Both the position numbers and the translations under genes were made by a program. The notes below the pieces were generated by a model, which saw only the letters and a list, made by a program, of their open reading frames with translations, was not told the DNA's origin and ran no database searches. A DNA stretch of 64,000 bases from Sycobia sp. Sy_11 (Eukaryota > Arthropoda > Insecta > Hymenoptera > Epichrysomallidae): NCBI GenBank assembly GCA_018907035.1, contig JACCIC010000225.1, positions 124,001 to 188,000 on the forward strand, written 5' to 3'. Shown piece after piece: positions 13,274 through 23,882 of this stretch (its first letter is position 1; every line of letters starts with the position of its first letter).

Positions 13274-14217
13274 TTCGATAGCCCTCGTACATAGCTTGCG
13301 CACATGCTAGCTAAACTTTTTTACTATTTGATGATTTTACTTAAATAAATATATATGATGAAATAAAGTGTAATACATTCAACATTTTATTATTTTAACT
13401 AAGAAAGAAAAAGACGAAAAACATACTATTTATTAAAAATATCAAGTGGCGCGGTAGCACCACGAAGGCGAATATGAGAACCGCCAGCACGGCGCGGTTG
13501 CTACACTATTTACTTCTATATTGGGATTTAGAATTTTCACCAATGAAAAGAAAAATTTTTTTGCAACGATTGTTCATCAACCGGTCATTATACACTTAAT
13601 AACAATAAAGAACTTTTTATTGAAGGACCAAAGTATTTAAATAATTGTTTATTTGATACATCGAGAAATAATAAAAAGAGTAAGAAAAAATTAGAATAAT
13701 CGATATTCGCGAATTTGATATGTAGGCGAATTATTTAGTTCATTAGATATTTTTTATTTAAAAATTATCTAATGAACTTCACCTACACATCAAATTTAAT
13801 AATAAGACACTTGCGTCAAGAATTTTTTCCTCATAAAATTAAAAATAGATTTTCTAATCGTATTTAATTAATTTTCCCATAAAAAATATAAATTAAAATA
13901 AGTATTATGTAAATATGAACAAATATTTGTTATACCTAAACTTTACAAAAAGAACTTTTAACAAAAGTAAAACAGTTAAACGATGTTAAATGTATTTAAC
14001 ATAGTAAGAATTTTAAATACATCTTCTGATCAAAAACATCGATGATTCAAGATAATTAATTCTTATGTAGATTACAATATAATGACATATATTATTATGT
14101 TTCTCTTTATCACAATCAGTAGGACTCTATATCAGTGAACTAATTTGTCATTTAATTATAAAATATTTTTTGTGTCTTGTTGGAAATATAAATATCGACT
14201 TAATAGCAGTCAACTAT

Positions 14218-14272
<55 letters not shown>

Positions 14273-17200
14273 TCAAATATTTAAAAATAAATGTTAACGA
14301 AATATATAAAAATGCAGAATTTTTGGGAACGTTCTTAAACATAATAGTATTAATCAAATAATGCATTTTATTTATTTGTCGTACGACCAGGTAGACGCAA
14401 ATCTATCTGGGGCCGTTATAGACTTTCTGGAATAGAATTCCTCGTAAATGAAGGTCGTCTGCGCATGATGAATGTAACTCGTCATCGTTGTTAGATAACA
14501 AAGAGTGCACTAAAATATATTGAATAATTTTATTAATAAATGAAATCCGTGGATTTTGGAGTTATATAATTTCATCTGAAAAATAAAAAAAATGAAAGAA
14601 AAAGCAAATGAAATTTAAAGTTTGCATCAACTGTTAAAAAAACAAAGAAGTTTTGTATTTTAAAGTCATATGTTAATAAAAGCAATGAAATATTTTAAAA
14701 GCATCTGTTAAAAAAAACAAAAGAAGTTTAAAAGTATTGAATTGAAATTTAATTTAAAAGATATATAAAAATCTTCATTTATTATTCGTTGTGTCGATAG
14801 AGGCAATAATAACAACGATCAAAGGTTACTTTGCCAGCTGGAAAGAAACCTGCTGACGGACTCAAATTAGCCTTTGAGCACAAGCTTCATTTTTACTGTT
14901 ATAAGTTTTTACTAATTAAATTGAGTTCAAAAGTAACTTTCCTTAGTATTTATTTATCCACTTTAACTCGAACCCAGTACAATATTTAACAATATTAATA
15001 ACATAATATAAACATCTTTTTTTGTATGATATTAAATAAATAACTAAATCAATCCGCTGTTACATTTAGTGAATTTGGAAATTTTCTTCAATTTATTAGT
15101 ACAATAAGCATGTATAAACATGAACTTTTCTACTAGTCAACAACATCTATATTTCAGGTAAAACTGTGACGAGATGTACTGTGTTCTATATATATAAAAT
15201 TATATAAAAATCACGAACACAATTATTTAAAGTCATTATTATCTACATAACATTTATGATCGCAGTGAGCTGCAATAATGCAGAAAGATTGCATTATTCA
15301 TCGATAGAGCGATGCCTGTTTTCCCGCATAGAACTATGCGCGTTAAAAATCATGAACAGCGATAAAGTCTTTAGTCCATTACATGATCATATGTGTCATG
15401 CATTACATACATAAATAAGTAAATGTACAGTATAATAAAGCAATAAAAATATGTAATTTAGGTTATAAGTAATATAGAAGCGTTTAAAAGAGTTCACAAA
15501 ACCTCAATAATATAGTTTTTCAAATATATTTCGAGAAAGACTAACATTTACAAAAAAATTTTCAAAACTTTGTAGATATTATTAAAATACATATTTTCTT
15601 CTAAGCATTTATTCTTTGCAAGTAGCATTTCTCAAGAAAAATATTTGAAGGTGAACGGTTTAGAGATTCCCGTGACGGAATTGTTGAACATCCTCGAGAA
15701 ATATTTTTTGCAAACAAAAACTATAGAAGAAAACATATGTATTTAAATGAGCTCTATAATATTGGTTTTATTTTTTTTTCTAATTTTTTTATGTTATGAG
15801 ATAAATTCGAATAACCATTATTTTTCTGAAGTTTTCATGGATTTAGGAATAATATTCAATTTCCATCTAAAGTATTTACAGTATTCGTAATCAACGTACC
15901 AAAAAACATAAATATATAAATATTCAGAAAAATGGGCGAGAAAATTATCTCGGGGCTAACTGAATACAGTCACACCAGTGACGATGTTTGAGAGAGACCC
16001 CGAGATAGAACTGTTTAGATTTGTTTGCAAAATCCAACAATATTCTAATACGTAAAATTATCTATATCAATACAGATGTATACATAGGGTAGTTTATATA
16101 TAGATCTTATGTAGCTGTTTACTGAATCCGTTACATTATTATCTCGGGCCTAGTTACGACGGGTGATACTAGTATAATTATAAAATCAAATTATAGAAAT
16201 CAGTATGAAGGATGGTATAATGATATAATATGATGACATGATGATATGGTGTGACGATATCCTCATTTAAAATCAGCACCTTTCTTGATATTGTCACTGT
16301 ATTAATATTATATAATTATCTTTTCAAATGTTCTTTTAAAAACAAGTTTTCCGATAATTTTATCAGTTTTCATTATAATATTTTTATAAATTGTATAATA
16401 ATGATTTTCAAAAAATTTAATCGGTAAAGGATTTTTATATTTGTAAAGGCCCCTATATATATTACCTGCTCAGAAATTTTATACTACTTTGATAGTTAAC
16501 ATACTATAAATATTCGCAAGCATCAAATAATATAACGTTTCAATCTCTGATTGAAACATATTAACCTTTTTGTAAGATTCTTTTCAATTACCTTTTACTT
16601 AATAGATTTTTACAAGAAAAAGCACAATAATACGTACTTAAGTTAAATTATTTTTTATTTTGCATTGGATCAGCTGACATTTGTAAAATAAATGTACAAA
16701 TTTGAGCTTTAGATCTTTGTATAATATTGACATAAATATATTTTTGTTTGTACAAAAAATTAACAAATCTTAAATATATTTACAAAGACCACTTACTATG
16801 TGTAAATGTTGTTCATTTACTATATATTGAACAAATATTTTTAATAATACTCTTAAATGTCAAATGACTCAATATAAAATAAAGCATTGTATCCCCCCCT
16901 AGATAGACATCAAACTTATATTTAATTATTCTACTTTCGTCGAAGTAGAATTTATAAAGATTTGAAGATTAAGAATATAATAAACTTTTATAACCAACTA
17001 AAATATTGTTATTATAATAACGATAATAACAGTCAGACTGTCTTTGTTTGTAAGTACCGCTACAGAATTTGAAATATAAAATGTAAAATATTAAAATTAA
17101 TCTTTTAATATTATTTGAATTCGATTTATTTATATGCATATTTCAAATATAGTGAAAAACCTCATTTCGAGAATATAATTTAAGATAAAAAAATTCTACT

Positions 17201-17498
17201 TAGTCATTGCTGGAAACTAGTAGATACTGTAAATAATCAAAATCACCAACAATTAAATCAATTTAAAAAATTCGTTTTATATATTTAAATAGTACATTCA
17301 TTCTTTTGAAATGAGTTTAAGAGCTTTAAATATAAAATAAGATTTTCTATGGACTCTGTTCAAATTTTTATTATTGTTCGTAATGTTCATCAGAAAACTA
17401 ATATTAAAATTTAAATAAATTTTTACTTGAGTATATTTAAACTTACGGGCGTTTCCAATGGCCAAAATACTTAAAAATATAATGAGTTTTAACTTCAT
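2650..17498 (-). CDS. Locus A: secreted S1 serine-protease homologue, catalytic triad absent
   Basis: Four coding exons, 17447-17498, 10227-10521, 3115-3445 and 2650-2814, join in phases 1, 2 and 0 to give an open frame of 280 residues. Every intron has GT-AG ends. The product starts with a 17-residue signal peptide (MKLKLIIFLSILAIGNA), then a 5-residue propeptide RFVKR, then the S1 N-terminus IIGGEDAD. The His57 segment reads RWIVVTADFAS with no His. Asp102 is Asn (VNLGLLKV). Ser195 is Glu in GDEGGPV. Asp194 and Gly193 are kept. Only two cysteines remain (DCST and FCTG), matching the C168-C182 bridge; C42-C58 and C191-C220 are gone. S1 proteases cut peptide bonds, but this one cannot do so by the usual mechanism. 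A secreted binding, decoy or regulatory role is inference. Introns 1 and 2 (about 7 kb each) are full of transposons. Confidence 0.82.
2815..3114 (-). other. Locus A intron 3 with a perfect hairpin
   Basis: This 300-bp intron has donor GTAAGT and acceptor TTCAG. It contains a 13-bp perfect inverted repeat (2961-2973 and 2979-2991, TTATGTGATGATC arm, 5-base loop) beside an (AT)n tract. The hairpin is absent from the equivalent introns of B and C. Confidence 0.6.
3115..3445 (-). CDS. Locus A exon 3 (Asn at the Asp102 position, cysteine pair)
   Basis: The exon is 331 bp, bounded by acceptor CTTTATAG and donor GTAAGT, and open in the frame set by exons 2 and 4. It carries FGRTVNLGLLKVHEAF (usual family motif D-I-A-L-L-K), GFILGWGSTS (the GWG motif before the Cys region of S1 proteases), VLQVIESNVLSASDCS and YTFCTG, and ends at AIGPAF. 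Confidence 0.8.
3446..4440 (-). other. Locus A intron 2, proximal part
   Basis: AT-rich intron sequence with a short (AT)n tract near 3740 and a longer one at about 3968-4020. It aligns with 25253-26050 (B) and with 30723-31220 plus 35702-36000 (C). A (CT)n tract sits at 4374-4397. I see no gene. Confidence 0.6.
4440..7732 (+). mobile_element. Jockey-like LINE relic, 5' part (ORF1 plus RT)
   Basis: The plus strand holds a heavily mutated non-LTR element in antisense to gene A. ORF1-like sequence around 4780-5500 includes a degenerate zinc knuckle (CAKYGYTVIYC). ORF2 is recognisable by its RT: ERKHVTMLLLDVQ (the LLLDV-AFD motif, with a stop), then FDRFWHECLFHKHKFYNYAP, then KSFLSNR, then LSPLLFKIF and NALYSDDFAI (the YxDD box, here YSDD). 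There are many stops and frameshifts. The ORF2 reading stops abruptly near 7732 where a solo LTR begins, and resumes at about 8863. Confidence 0.75.
7733..8862 (+). mobile_element. Solo LTR, copy 1 (TGTTACG family), nested in the LINE
   Basis: This segment splits the Jockey-like ORF2. It starts TGTTACG and ends near CCCAGCAACAGTTCAGTATA. Two more copies of similar length lie at 40978-42124 and, on the minus strand, 59467-60627. Shared blocks include TCCGTGCTGTGACGG-AAATTC, CTCTCCGACCGTC-GGC and CGAAATTTGACC, followed by a TATA-like box (GTAGATATAAGGCG) at about 8693. No retroviral-type internal region adjoins it, so it reads as a solo LTR. An (AT)n tract lies at about 8065-8108. The family is probably Gypsy-like; I cannot assign it further. 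Confidence 0.65.
8863..9590 (+). mobile_element. Jockey-like LINE relic, 3' part of ORF2
   Basis: This continues the interrupted element. In shifted frames one reads a YAKLRAFRAI-like stretch, YRKVLRKDLNTPWYTKNA, VTEVAQEHSQHLRFFLKNYR and KPNVSIVNLYTP, which is the C-terminal end of Jockey-type ORF2 after the RT. Stops are frequent and the element is dead. It ends before the conserved intron tract at about 9600. Confidence 0.65.
9600..10226 (-). repeat. Intron-2 tract nearly identical between loci A and C
   Basis: From about 9830 to the exon-2 donor the sequence is almost identical to 37385-37785 in locus C, with a few scattered substitutions. The same stretch in B (26220-26675) is visibly more diverged. 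No gene is seen. It belongs to the recently homogenised segment that includes exon 2. Confidence 0.65.
10227..10521 (-). CDS. Locus A exon 2 (activation site; no His57)
   Basis: The exon is 295 bp, with acceptor ACCTCAG and donor GTAAGT. It encodes RFVKR|IIGGEDADIN, a loop YSLYNDEGYLFSGGTLYN, RWIVVTADFASKIG where TAAHC is expected, and a C-terminal part ending QTHNDE. No cysteine or catalytic histidine is present. Locus C exon 2 is nearly identical, differing mainly in YNDEGY versus LNSEQF. Confidence 0.8.
10522..11549 (-). other. Locus A intron 1, AT-rich, no gene seen
   Basis: AT-rich intron sequence. Parts near exon 2 (10522-10700) and at 11430-11549 align with locus C (38081-38240 and 38600-38725). 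I see no coding potential. Confidence 0.6.
11550..11762 (-). repeat. tRNA-derived SINE with target-site duplication
   Basis: Read on the minus strand, the element has an A box (TGGCTCGGTCGC), a B box (GAGTTCAAATTC), a unique body, and a tail GCGACGTTAAATAACATA followed by A7. TTGTCTT flanks both ends as a target-site duplication. The same intron position in locus C (about 38725) has no insert, so the copy arrived in A after the duplication or was lost from C. The ends also carry an inverted AGGCCTACGAT pair. Pol III transcription is expected for such elements. It is not a functional tRNA. Confidence 0.75.
11763..13200 (-). other. Locus A intron 1, conserved inverted TCAAGGTCA pair and AT-rich sequence
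   Basis: At 11862-11890 TGACCTTGA and TCAAGGTCA form an inverted repeat that is also present in locus C (about 38828-38852). 11760-12480 aligns with 38730-39480 in C. A 90-residue open frame at 11897-12169 (minus) is not supported by any recognisable domain, and I regard it as chance. Confidence 0.5.
13200..14370. other. Locus A intron 1 with (AT)n tracts
   Basis: Long (AT)n tracts lie at about 13218-13272 and 14220-14268. A short GC-rich patch at 13445-13505 reads GGCGCGGTAGCACC. A local inverted repeat at about 13727-13797 (TAGGCGAATTATTTAGTTCA versus TGAACTTCACCTA) may be a small fold-back remnant. I see no gene. Confidence 0.5.
14372..14990. repeat. Dispersed repeat of about 600 bp, copy 1
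   Basis: This matches 61075-61675 over its whole length, from TCGTACGACCAGGTAGACGC to TTATTTATCCACTTTAACTC. Shared internal phrases include CTAAAATATATTGAATAATT and TTGAGTTCAAAAGTAAC. It has no coding frame. It is probably a non-autonomous element or an LTR, but I could not define its termini. Confidence 0.6.
14990..16200. other. Locus A intron 1, no gene seen
   Basis: AT-rich sequence without a coding frame longer than chance and without a recognisable element. Confidence 0.5.
16200..17446 (-). repeat. Intron-1 block next to exon 1, shared by loci A, B and C
   Basis: The block aligns with 26990-27977 (B) and 42720-43661 (C). It begins with a cryptic ATGATAT-type minisatellite (16202-16260) and includes TTGACATAAATATATTTTTG, a poly-C patch CCCCCC near 16893, and the CAGTCAGACTGTC phrase. 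It is non-coding. Retention in all three copies, and in part at 1-90, makes it a marker of the array unit. Confidence 0.65.
17447..17498 (-). CDS. Locus A exon 1 (signal peptide)
   Basis: ATG at 17496-17498 opens MKLKLIIFLSILAIGNA, with donor GTAAGT in phase 1. A short positive n-region, a hydrophobic core and an A-x-A-like end fit a cleavable secretion signal. The same exon is present in B, C and D with one to five changes. Confidence 0.8.
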
Positions 17499-17539
17499 TT
17501 TGATAATGGTTACTGAAGATAGAATAATGGTTAGATAGA

Positions 17540-17600
17540 TATAGCACATAATTTATATGTTTATGACACTGATAACAATTGCTCTAATTATGATAAGACA
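17540..17600 (-). promoter_or_regulatory. Proximal promoter of locus A (TATA plus GATA motifs)
   Basis: Minus strand: a TATA-like CATATAAAT at 17551-17559, about 55 bases above the ATG, with GTTATC at 17571-17576 and CTTATCA at 17591-17597 upstream. The same order and spacing occur at B, C and D. TTATC is the core bound by GATA factors, which drive gut and fat-body genes in insects. Use of these sites is inference. Confidence 0.55.
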
Positions 17601-17732
17601 ACACGTGGCTCCTACTTGTTTAAAATTCTAGGAAGAAGTACATATATAATCTTTCATTTAGAATTTATAAATAATCTAGCAAAATTATTATTTTATTATA
17701 TAAACGGCTGTAAGAAAATCATTTATGAAAGT

Positions 17733-17920
17733 ACTACTGTGTACAAATATGAGTAAGACTTTTCAATTCAAACTTCCCGGATTTATCGATTTGAGCAAAT
17801 GTTTTTATTTTTAAGCTGGTACTACTGTCAGAGTTTTTTGTGTCAAATTTCACGCAATTATCTTCATTCGTCATATAATTACGCTTCTGTTTTGTGAACA
17901 AAGAAAAGTTGTCTCTTGTT
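17733..17920 (+). mobile_element. 5'-end fragment of a mariner element
   Basis: ACTACTGTGTACAAATATGAG and the following 170 bases match the reverse complement of the outer end of the mariner at 46840-47865. The copy breaks off near 17920, just before the transposase start. Only the terminal and leader region is left. Confidence 0.65.
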
Positions 17921-17924
17921 GGAT

Positions 17925-18830
17925 GGAGAGCAATGGGTCAGAACTGGTGGCGGCAAAACACAGATCGTGCTCCTGACTAAGAAACGTAGTCCAAAGATAC
18001 GCCTTCTCCAGTTTGTGAACACGATGGTATGTACCAAAGTAGATGAGCTACCTAGGAGTGACGCTTGATTTCAAGCTGACTGCCCGGGATCAAATAAAAG
18101 TGGCGGATAGGGCTGCCCGCGTAATAACACAACTTTGTAGATTAATGACCAACGTTGGAGGTTATGCACTCTGGAAGCGACATCTGAGCATAAACGCAGC
18201 TGAATACATCAATCTATACGGAGCGGAGGTATAGGCCGATGCATCGAAAGCCCAGAAGTATAGAAAAAGAAGGAAGGCAGTGCAGCGAAGAGGAGCACTA
18301 CGCATCGTGAGCTGCGTCCGCATGGTTTCTGAGTTGGTGGTGCTAATTATTGCATGGGTTATTCCCCTTGATCTCAACAAGATGCGAAAAGTACCAAACT
18401 AGTCCTATGCCTACTGTCGCACTCCTCAAGACAACGCGCTAAACATGCTTTTTCAGTATGAGACATTTCGACTTGAAAGAAAACACCTTAGGAGAGAAAT
18501 AGGCCCCTTTAGGCCAGATAGTATGATCCATCAGATGATAGATAGCCCGAAGACTAGGTCTAAGGAATGTATCTATTAAAAGAATATCCTGAACAACGAA
18601 AAAAGGCTAGAAGAAGGAGTGAAAACCTGTTTAGGTAAATAGGATGAAGCAGGTCAGAAGTAATCTCTCTATAGACGGTTCCTGGGTTACATTCATGCCA
18701 TCGCAAGGAAAGTGGTTGTAGCTTCGAATCCTGTATACCATGGGGCCGAATGCATCGGTTGTCTCTAGATGTGAGAGCTCTAAGCCGTCAACGAATTGAG
18801 TTTTTGAATGAACTTTCCACTATCAAACGA
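17925..18830 (+). mobile_element. R1-clade LINE fragment (C-terminal RT)
   Basis: The reading contains MSYLGVTLDFKLTARDQI, AARVITQLCRLMTNVGG, YGAEV then a stop then ADASK, and RRKAVQRRGALRIVSCVRM. This matches the region after the RT palm in R1-type elements (YLGV-LD, LMPNVGG-, LLYGAEVWADAL, VQR-GALRI-SAYRT). It is cut at both sides, has stops, and is dead. A TTATTG-rich 3' tail follows at 18837-18880. Confidence 0.7.
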
Positions 18831-19860
18831 AAAAAATTATTATTATTTTTTTTATTATTGTTATTGTTATTGTTATTGTGATGGTATTAATTTGCGCCAT
18901 CGGGTGTAAATGCATGCCAAAATGTGTAGGAGCGTTGCGACTGACTGTAATCGTGCATTATTTCCAATGTGTGGGAATAGGAATAAATGTATTGCATCGC
19001 CAGCGGATTTAAATACAGAACGTTTATACACCCCTGTCCCTCTAACTCTGCACTATCATGGCACACGTGCTCCATCGGACCGTGCGCGCAACCTTCAAGA
19101 ATTTTTTCAGCTAATATTTTATTTTCAGATTAGCCTACGGGGGTGAATGTGAACAAGGACAGTCTGACTGTCATTATAATTTTAATATAATTTTTAATTT
19201 AATTTTTATTTTTAATTTTTATTTTATTTTATTTTATTTTTTTTGATTGGACTGTAAGACCAATAAAAAAATATTTATTAATTTGTATATGGTCAGTCGA
19301 CATAAGTACAATTCAATTGTTTTAAAGAACAAAGTAAATCTAAATCGTGAATTACTTGAGAGAACTAGGATACAATCTGTGGGTTTCAGTGAGCACTGTT
19401 ACCATTGCAACCGGTAGATAACGCAGCGTTAATAGGTAACCTTAATTAAAGGTGATAACGTACCCTTCCAAAAATACCGTTACGTTCAATGGATTGCTGG
19501 TTTTGTCAGATCTGAATTCTTTCGCGATCGACAGCTACCGATTAGCACTTCGGTAGTCAAAATCATAGACATAACTCGTATTGTAAAATTTCAACGCTGG
19601 CACGGAACTTTTGACTATAGGATCGCAATTTTGTAAGTGCACTCACTCATGGAAAAAACATCATAAAACACAAAGAGGAATTCTTATGTTGCTCATCGAA
19701 GAGACACATGAACATTTAGTTTTTATGAACGACGAAGTAAGACGAAAATGATGTTCTTTTTACCTGCTTTTCTATCGCAACCATTTATTCTTGAATTATT
19801 TTGCAAGTAATTTGAGCACTGGTTTTGCTTTATATCAATACACAAAAACTCTTATAGAAG
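18830..19860. other. Intergenic, unassigned
   Basis: The stretch holds a TTATTG microsatellite (18837-18880), a T-rich run with TTTTA units (19195-19242) and an open frame of 78 residues on the plus strand (18910-19146) with no recognised motif. A few phrases near 19740-19860 match the flank of locus A at 535-640. Confidence 0.5.
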
Positions 19861-20130
19861 GAGCTGTCCGGATGAATTATAGTGACTCGGGACTAAATTT
19901 ATTAACGCCAGGAAAGAACTGCTAGAGGGGGTTGTTACAATAGACATAAGTGAACAGTACAGTCTTGTAGAGTAAAAGGGATTCGAGTGGCACTTTGATC
20001 AACCAGATACGCCGCACATGGGAGTTTGAGAAGGCGATACATATGTTCCACGAAGTTTGTTACAGGCGCAGTTAAAGTCGAATACCGCTCGAAAGGACTC
20101 TGTAGATCTTGACCATATGGAAATACCAGT
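19855..20130 (+). mobile_element. BEL/Pao integrase fossil, second copy
   Basis: This is homologous to 636-825 and extends further. It shows the SDSGLNLLTPGKNC-like remnant of SDNGTNF, then WHFDQPDTPHMGV (family pattern WHF-PP-APH-GG), then shifted-frame remnants downstream. Multiple stops are present. Its place in the 3' flank of locus B mirrors that of the first copy beside locus A. Confidence 0.6.
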
Positions 20131-21230
20131 TGCATTCACGTTTACCATTTTTTAACTTAAGTGTCGTACGACATTGTGCGATCAGAAAATATAAAGCTGA
20201 CATATTGAGTCAGTCACCCAATTAGCGATAGGTACAATCCACCCCTTCCTTAAAATTTTCGCACATGATAATCGATGTTTAAATTAAACATTTAATAAAT
20301 GTATCTGATTAATAACATGAAGTTTTATTTCGCAAAATTAGATGAGTCATATAATATTAAATTTCGATTAGTGACTTCTCACACTGTGATGACACTATTC
20401 CATATTATGACTGACAATTTCTAAAAAAATTAATAGAAAATGTTAGCAATACTTTATTAAATAATTTTTTATGGTAATTTAAAATCGATGTATCGAAGTT
20501 TGAAGGCCAGTAATGAAACTGCAATATTAGGCAAGTGATACATACTTACAAATTAGTAATAATGAAAAAAGAGCAATAATTTTAATTTATTGATAAATAG
20601 TATTATTATTGTAGCCAGTAAGAAAAAAGAATTTTTTATACGAGGGGTACAAAGATGAATACATATTGAAAACTATATCAATTTTTCAATAAATAGCGTC
20701 TTCATTTTATAAACTCATTTACTTTTTATTGAATATTTATAACATAACAACAAAAATAATAAAAATTTTAAATCAAACATAATTTATAGCAAAAAATTTA
20801 CGTCAAAATGCAACTTCGTCAAACGAAACTATTTTTAAATAACGAATTGTACTTTCATAAATAATATATTATTGGTATTGTTTCTTATTATGACACCTTC
20901 TTGGAGCTTAAATTTCTTCAAAGTCTAATATGCAAATATAATAATAAAAAAATTTTTTTTTCATAAAAAAAGCATATTGTTTGGAATACAAAATAAAACG
21001 TAACAGAATTATTTCTTATTATTAAATCTTGTAATCGTATCTACTTTAATATTGCTTTTCTTGTTATTTTATAAATATTTCAATGAGTCTCTGAACAATA
21101 AGAGTTGATCACAATATTTCAAAAGTCTAAACAAACAGAATCGCGAGTGATAAACAAAACTTAATTATAAACCAGCCTTGAGCTGACTTCACATATACGT
21201 ACTTATCGAAAGACATAGGTACTTTCGATA
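20130..21230. other. AT-rich 3' flank of locus B
   Basis: The part from about 20700 to 21130 aligns with 840-1240 (A) and 29100-29400 (C). There is no coding potential. Confidence 0.5.
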
Positions 21231-21945
21231 AGCATAGCTACAAAATATCACAATCGTTACAATTCAACAGAAATTCTAACTCAAGATAAAAGCCCAAGCC
21301 CCAAAAACTCCCAAGGTAAAAGCTATGCCAGTGCTACACAAATGGAGAAATTTCCGAAAGATAACCAAGCGGCAGTGACAGACTCTATACATGGCTCTAC
21401 GTTAGACGACTATATTGATCAGATAGTCAAACTAGCTAACAAGGAAGATATAAAGGCAATCTCCAGAAATTCAAATAATAGAATATGTATCTATTTTGCT
21501 ACAAAAAAAAAAAAATAGACGATCTCGTAGAAAAGAAAAAAAATCAGTCTTGGAAATAAGGTATTAGCCTTTCCACATCTGATCTTCGTTGCTAAAAGAA
21601 TTATACTATCAAACGTTAGACCTTCTATACCTCACGAAATACTGGAAAATACTATAAAAGAATTAATTTATTTATTCATTTATAAATAAAAATGTATAAA
21701 TGCTACAGAAATTCGACATCTCTTACAGAGCAAAAACAGAATATACTAATGTATACTTCACGTGAAATACTAATGCAACCGTACGAAATTAAACGTACAT
21801 AACATTATTGTAAATTACTATTATAAGTATGTACTATAAATATGACACGTCTAAATGTTATATTTAACTGTATATAATGTATGAAACTGTAGTCGCTAAT
21901 ACCTATACAAGGGGATGCGACATAAAATAAATAAATAAAAAAAGC
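21230..21945 (+). mobile_element. Jockey-like ORF1 fragment joined to a 3' tail
   Basis: The reading includes KSYASATQMEKFPKDNQ, STLDDYIDQIVKLANKEDI and ISRNSNNRICIYFATKKK, which resembles the N-terminal nucleic-acid-binding part of Jockey-type ORF1 (pattern SNNRICIYL). After about 21640 the frame ends and an AT-rich 3' end follows, closing in AATAAATAAATAAAAAAAG. No RT is present, so this is an internally deleted or truncated copy. Confidence 0.55.
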
Positions 21946-23447
21946 TCTTTAAATTCTTAAAATCCTACACCCTTATATTCAAAATGTTGACATAGACAAG
22001 CTACCAATCCACGAAATTCCTTAAAGCAATCAACCTATAAAGTTTTATCTAGCACACCAATATTCATTAATCCTTCAATACCTTAACACTTTACCAATGA
22101 AAAGTAAATTCTATAGCAGTTTCAAAGGACTAATTAAGTATGTGTTGCTGACATATTTCTGTATGTAACATTTGAAATATCGAATTCCATAAGAATCTAT
22201 AATAAAATACTCTGATCGCGCTCGATCGCGGCACTGATATCGGTTATCCAATATTAACGGTGGTGTCAGGATTTCTCGCGTCGACAGAAAGAAGCCGGTG
22301 GCTCTCAACGGGAAACTATGTGACAATTTTAGGTATTTTCTAATTCGCCTCAAGAATCTCGGATGTGATTACATTGCTGATAGTTTCCTTGTTTTCTTTT
22401 TAAAAAAAAGAGGATTGATAAGGTGCCGAGCCATCTGCAACGGAATTGCATCTATTTCATGCCTGAATAATACTGGTTGCGTGACTCGTGTCGAATCGTG
22501 TGCGATTACGTATATATAAAGTCATGCCGATTACATTGATTATAAATTATTCGCGCTGGACTCGCGTTGGTTGCGTATCATTCATTTTGTTCTCGTTTTA
22601 TGATGTTACATCGAATTCGCCGGATCGCGTTCATGTTAATTGAATTTATGCGCGGACAATTTATAATTTCTAAAAAAAAGAGTGGGTGAAATTTTTATGC
22701 ATTGTCGGGCTTTTCCTCATCCGAGCCCAATGAACATTCTCATTTCTGATTCAGAATCAACTGTTTTTTTCTTCTATTTTGTTTAAGCATTTATTCCTTT
22801 TCTGAATCAACTGTAAACATTTTTCAATAACAAATATTAGGCGAGTCAATCTGAAAGAATTCGTTAGACTTATATCACAAAAAGATATGGTAGATATATG
22901 TTTTTTATTTAGCAATGAGAACTTCGTGTTCATTATATTACACATACAACAGAAAGCTCTACTTCCTCCTGGAGCTCTAAATGAAATTATGATACACGAG
23001 TGATTAAAATATTAGGAGGGGTACTTACCTATAACTTATTCGCTTAGGATTATCATAGTAGATCCACTTGTTCGCCATAACATTCTTGAGGCAATCGATA
23101 AGTTTCGATTATACTTTTTTTCAAATTAACATTGTACAAAAGGAATTGTCGAAAAACGATTTATCACGATTCATTTTCCACTGGTCAAATAATTATTATG
23201 TTTACACAAATGATGGTGCGTGTTAACTGAATTTTAGTGATAAATGACAAAACTGAAAAATAAGTACTACATCCGACACGTGTGATTTTTTGTACTATTT
23301 ATATCGCCACCGAAATGTGAAGATCGGAAACTAAGTTCGCCTCCTAATAAATTAAATATTATAGAAAATTTTGAAGGTGTATGTCGAATGCAGATATTTA
23401 TTTATAATAAATTGTAATTACTGAATTTGTGTATTTCAACGAATGCA
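21946..23447. repeat. 3' flank of locus B shared with locus A
   Basis: 21960-22985 aligns with 1380-2560. The rest (22990-23350) has no counterpart in the A flank and shows no gene. A polyadenylation hexamer for locus B sits at 23397-23402. Confidence 0.55.
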
Positions 23448-23612
23448 TCATATATGCGCATAAGCTTGTAGTTCACTATTAATCTAGCTGCCAAAATTAG
23501 AGACACTAATGTGTACGCCCAATCCTGATTCTGCAAGCCCTTCGAAAATAATTCCAATGACACGCAACTCACCTTTTTCATTTCTTTGCATCACTGGGCT
23601 ACCCTTGTCACC
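23448..23612 (-). pseudogene. Locus B exon 4 remnant (internal stop, broken acceptor)
   Basis: It keeps the family length of 165 bp and reads GDKGSPVMQRNEKGELRVIG, with VSNFGS followed by an amber stop at 23484-23486. The upstream acceptor lacks AG because one base is missing from TTCAG. Confidence 0.8.
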
Positions 23613-23772
23613 CGAATGAAAATACAAGATAATTCTAATGAAAAAAGTTTTCAGAAAGTGTCATATTTTGTAAATAAAGTGTTGGTATGGTTAACTTGTA
23701 AAACGGATCATTTAAAAAAGTATGTTAAAACTTTTATTTTCTAATTAAGTTATTTAATATGAAATTCTTTTA

Positions 23773-23882
<110 letters not shown>

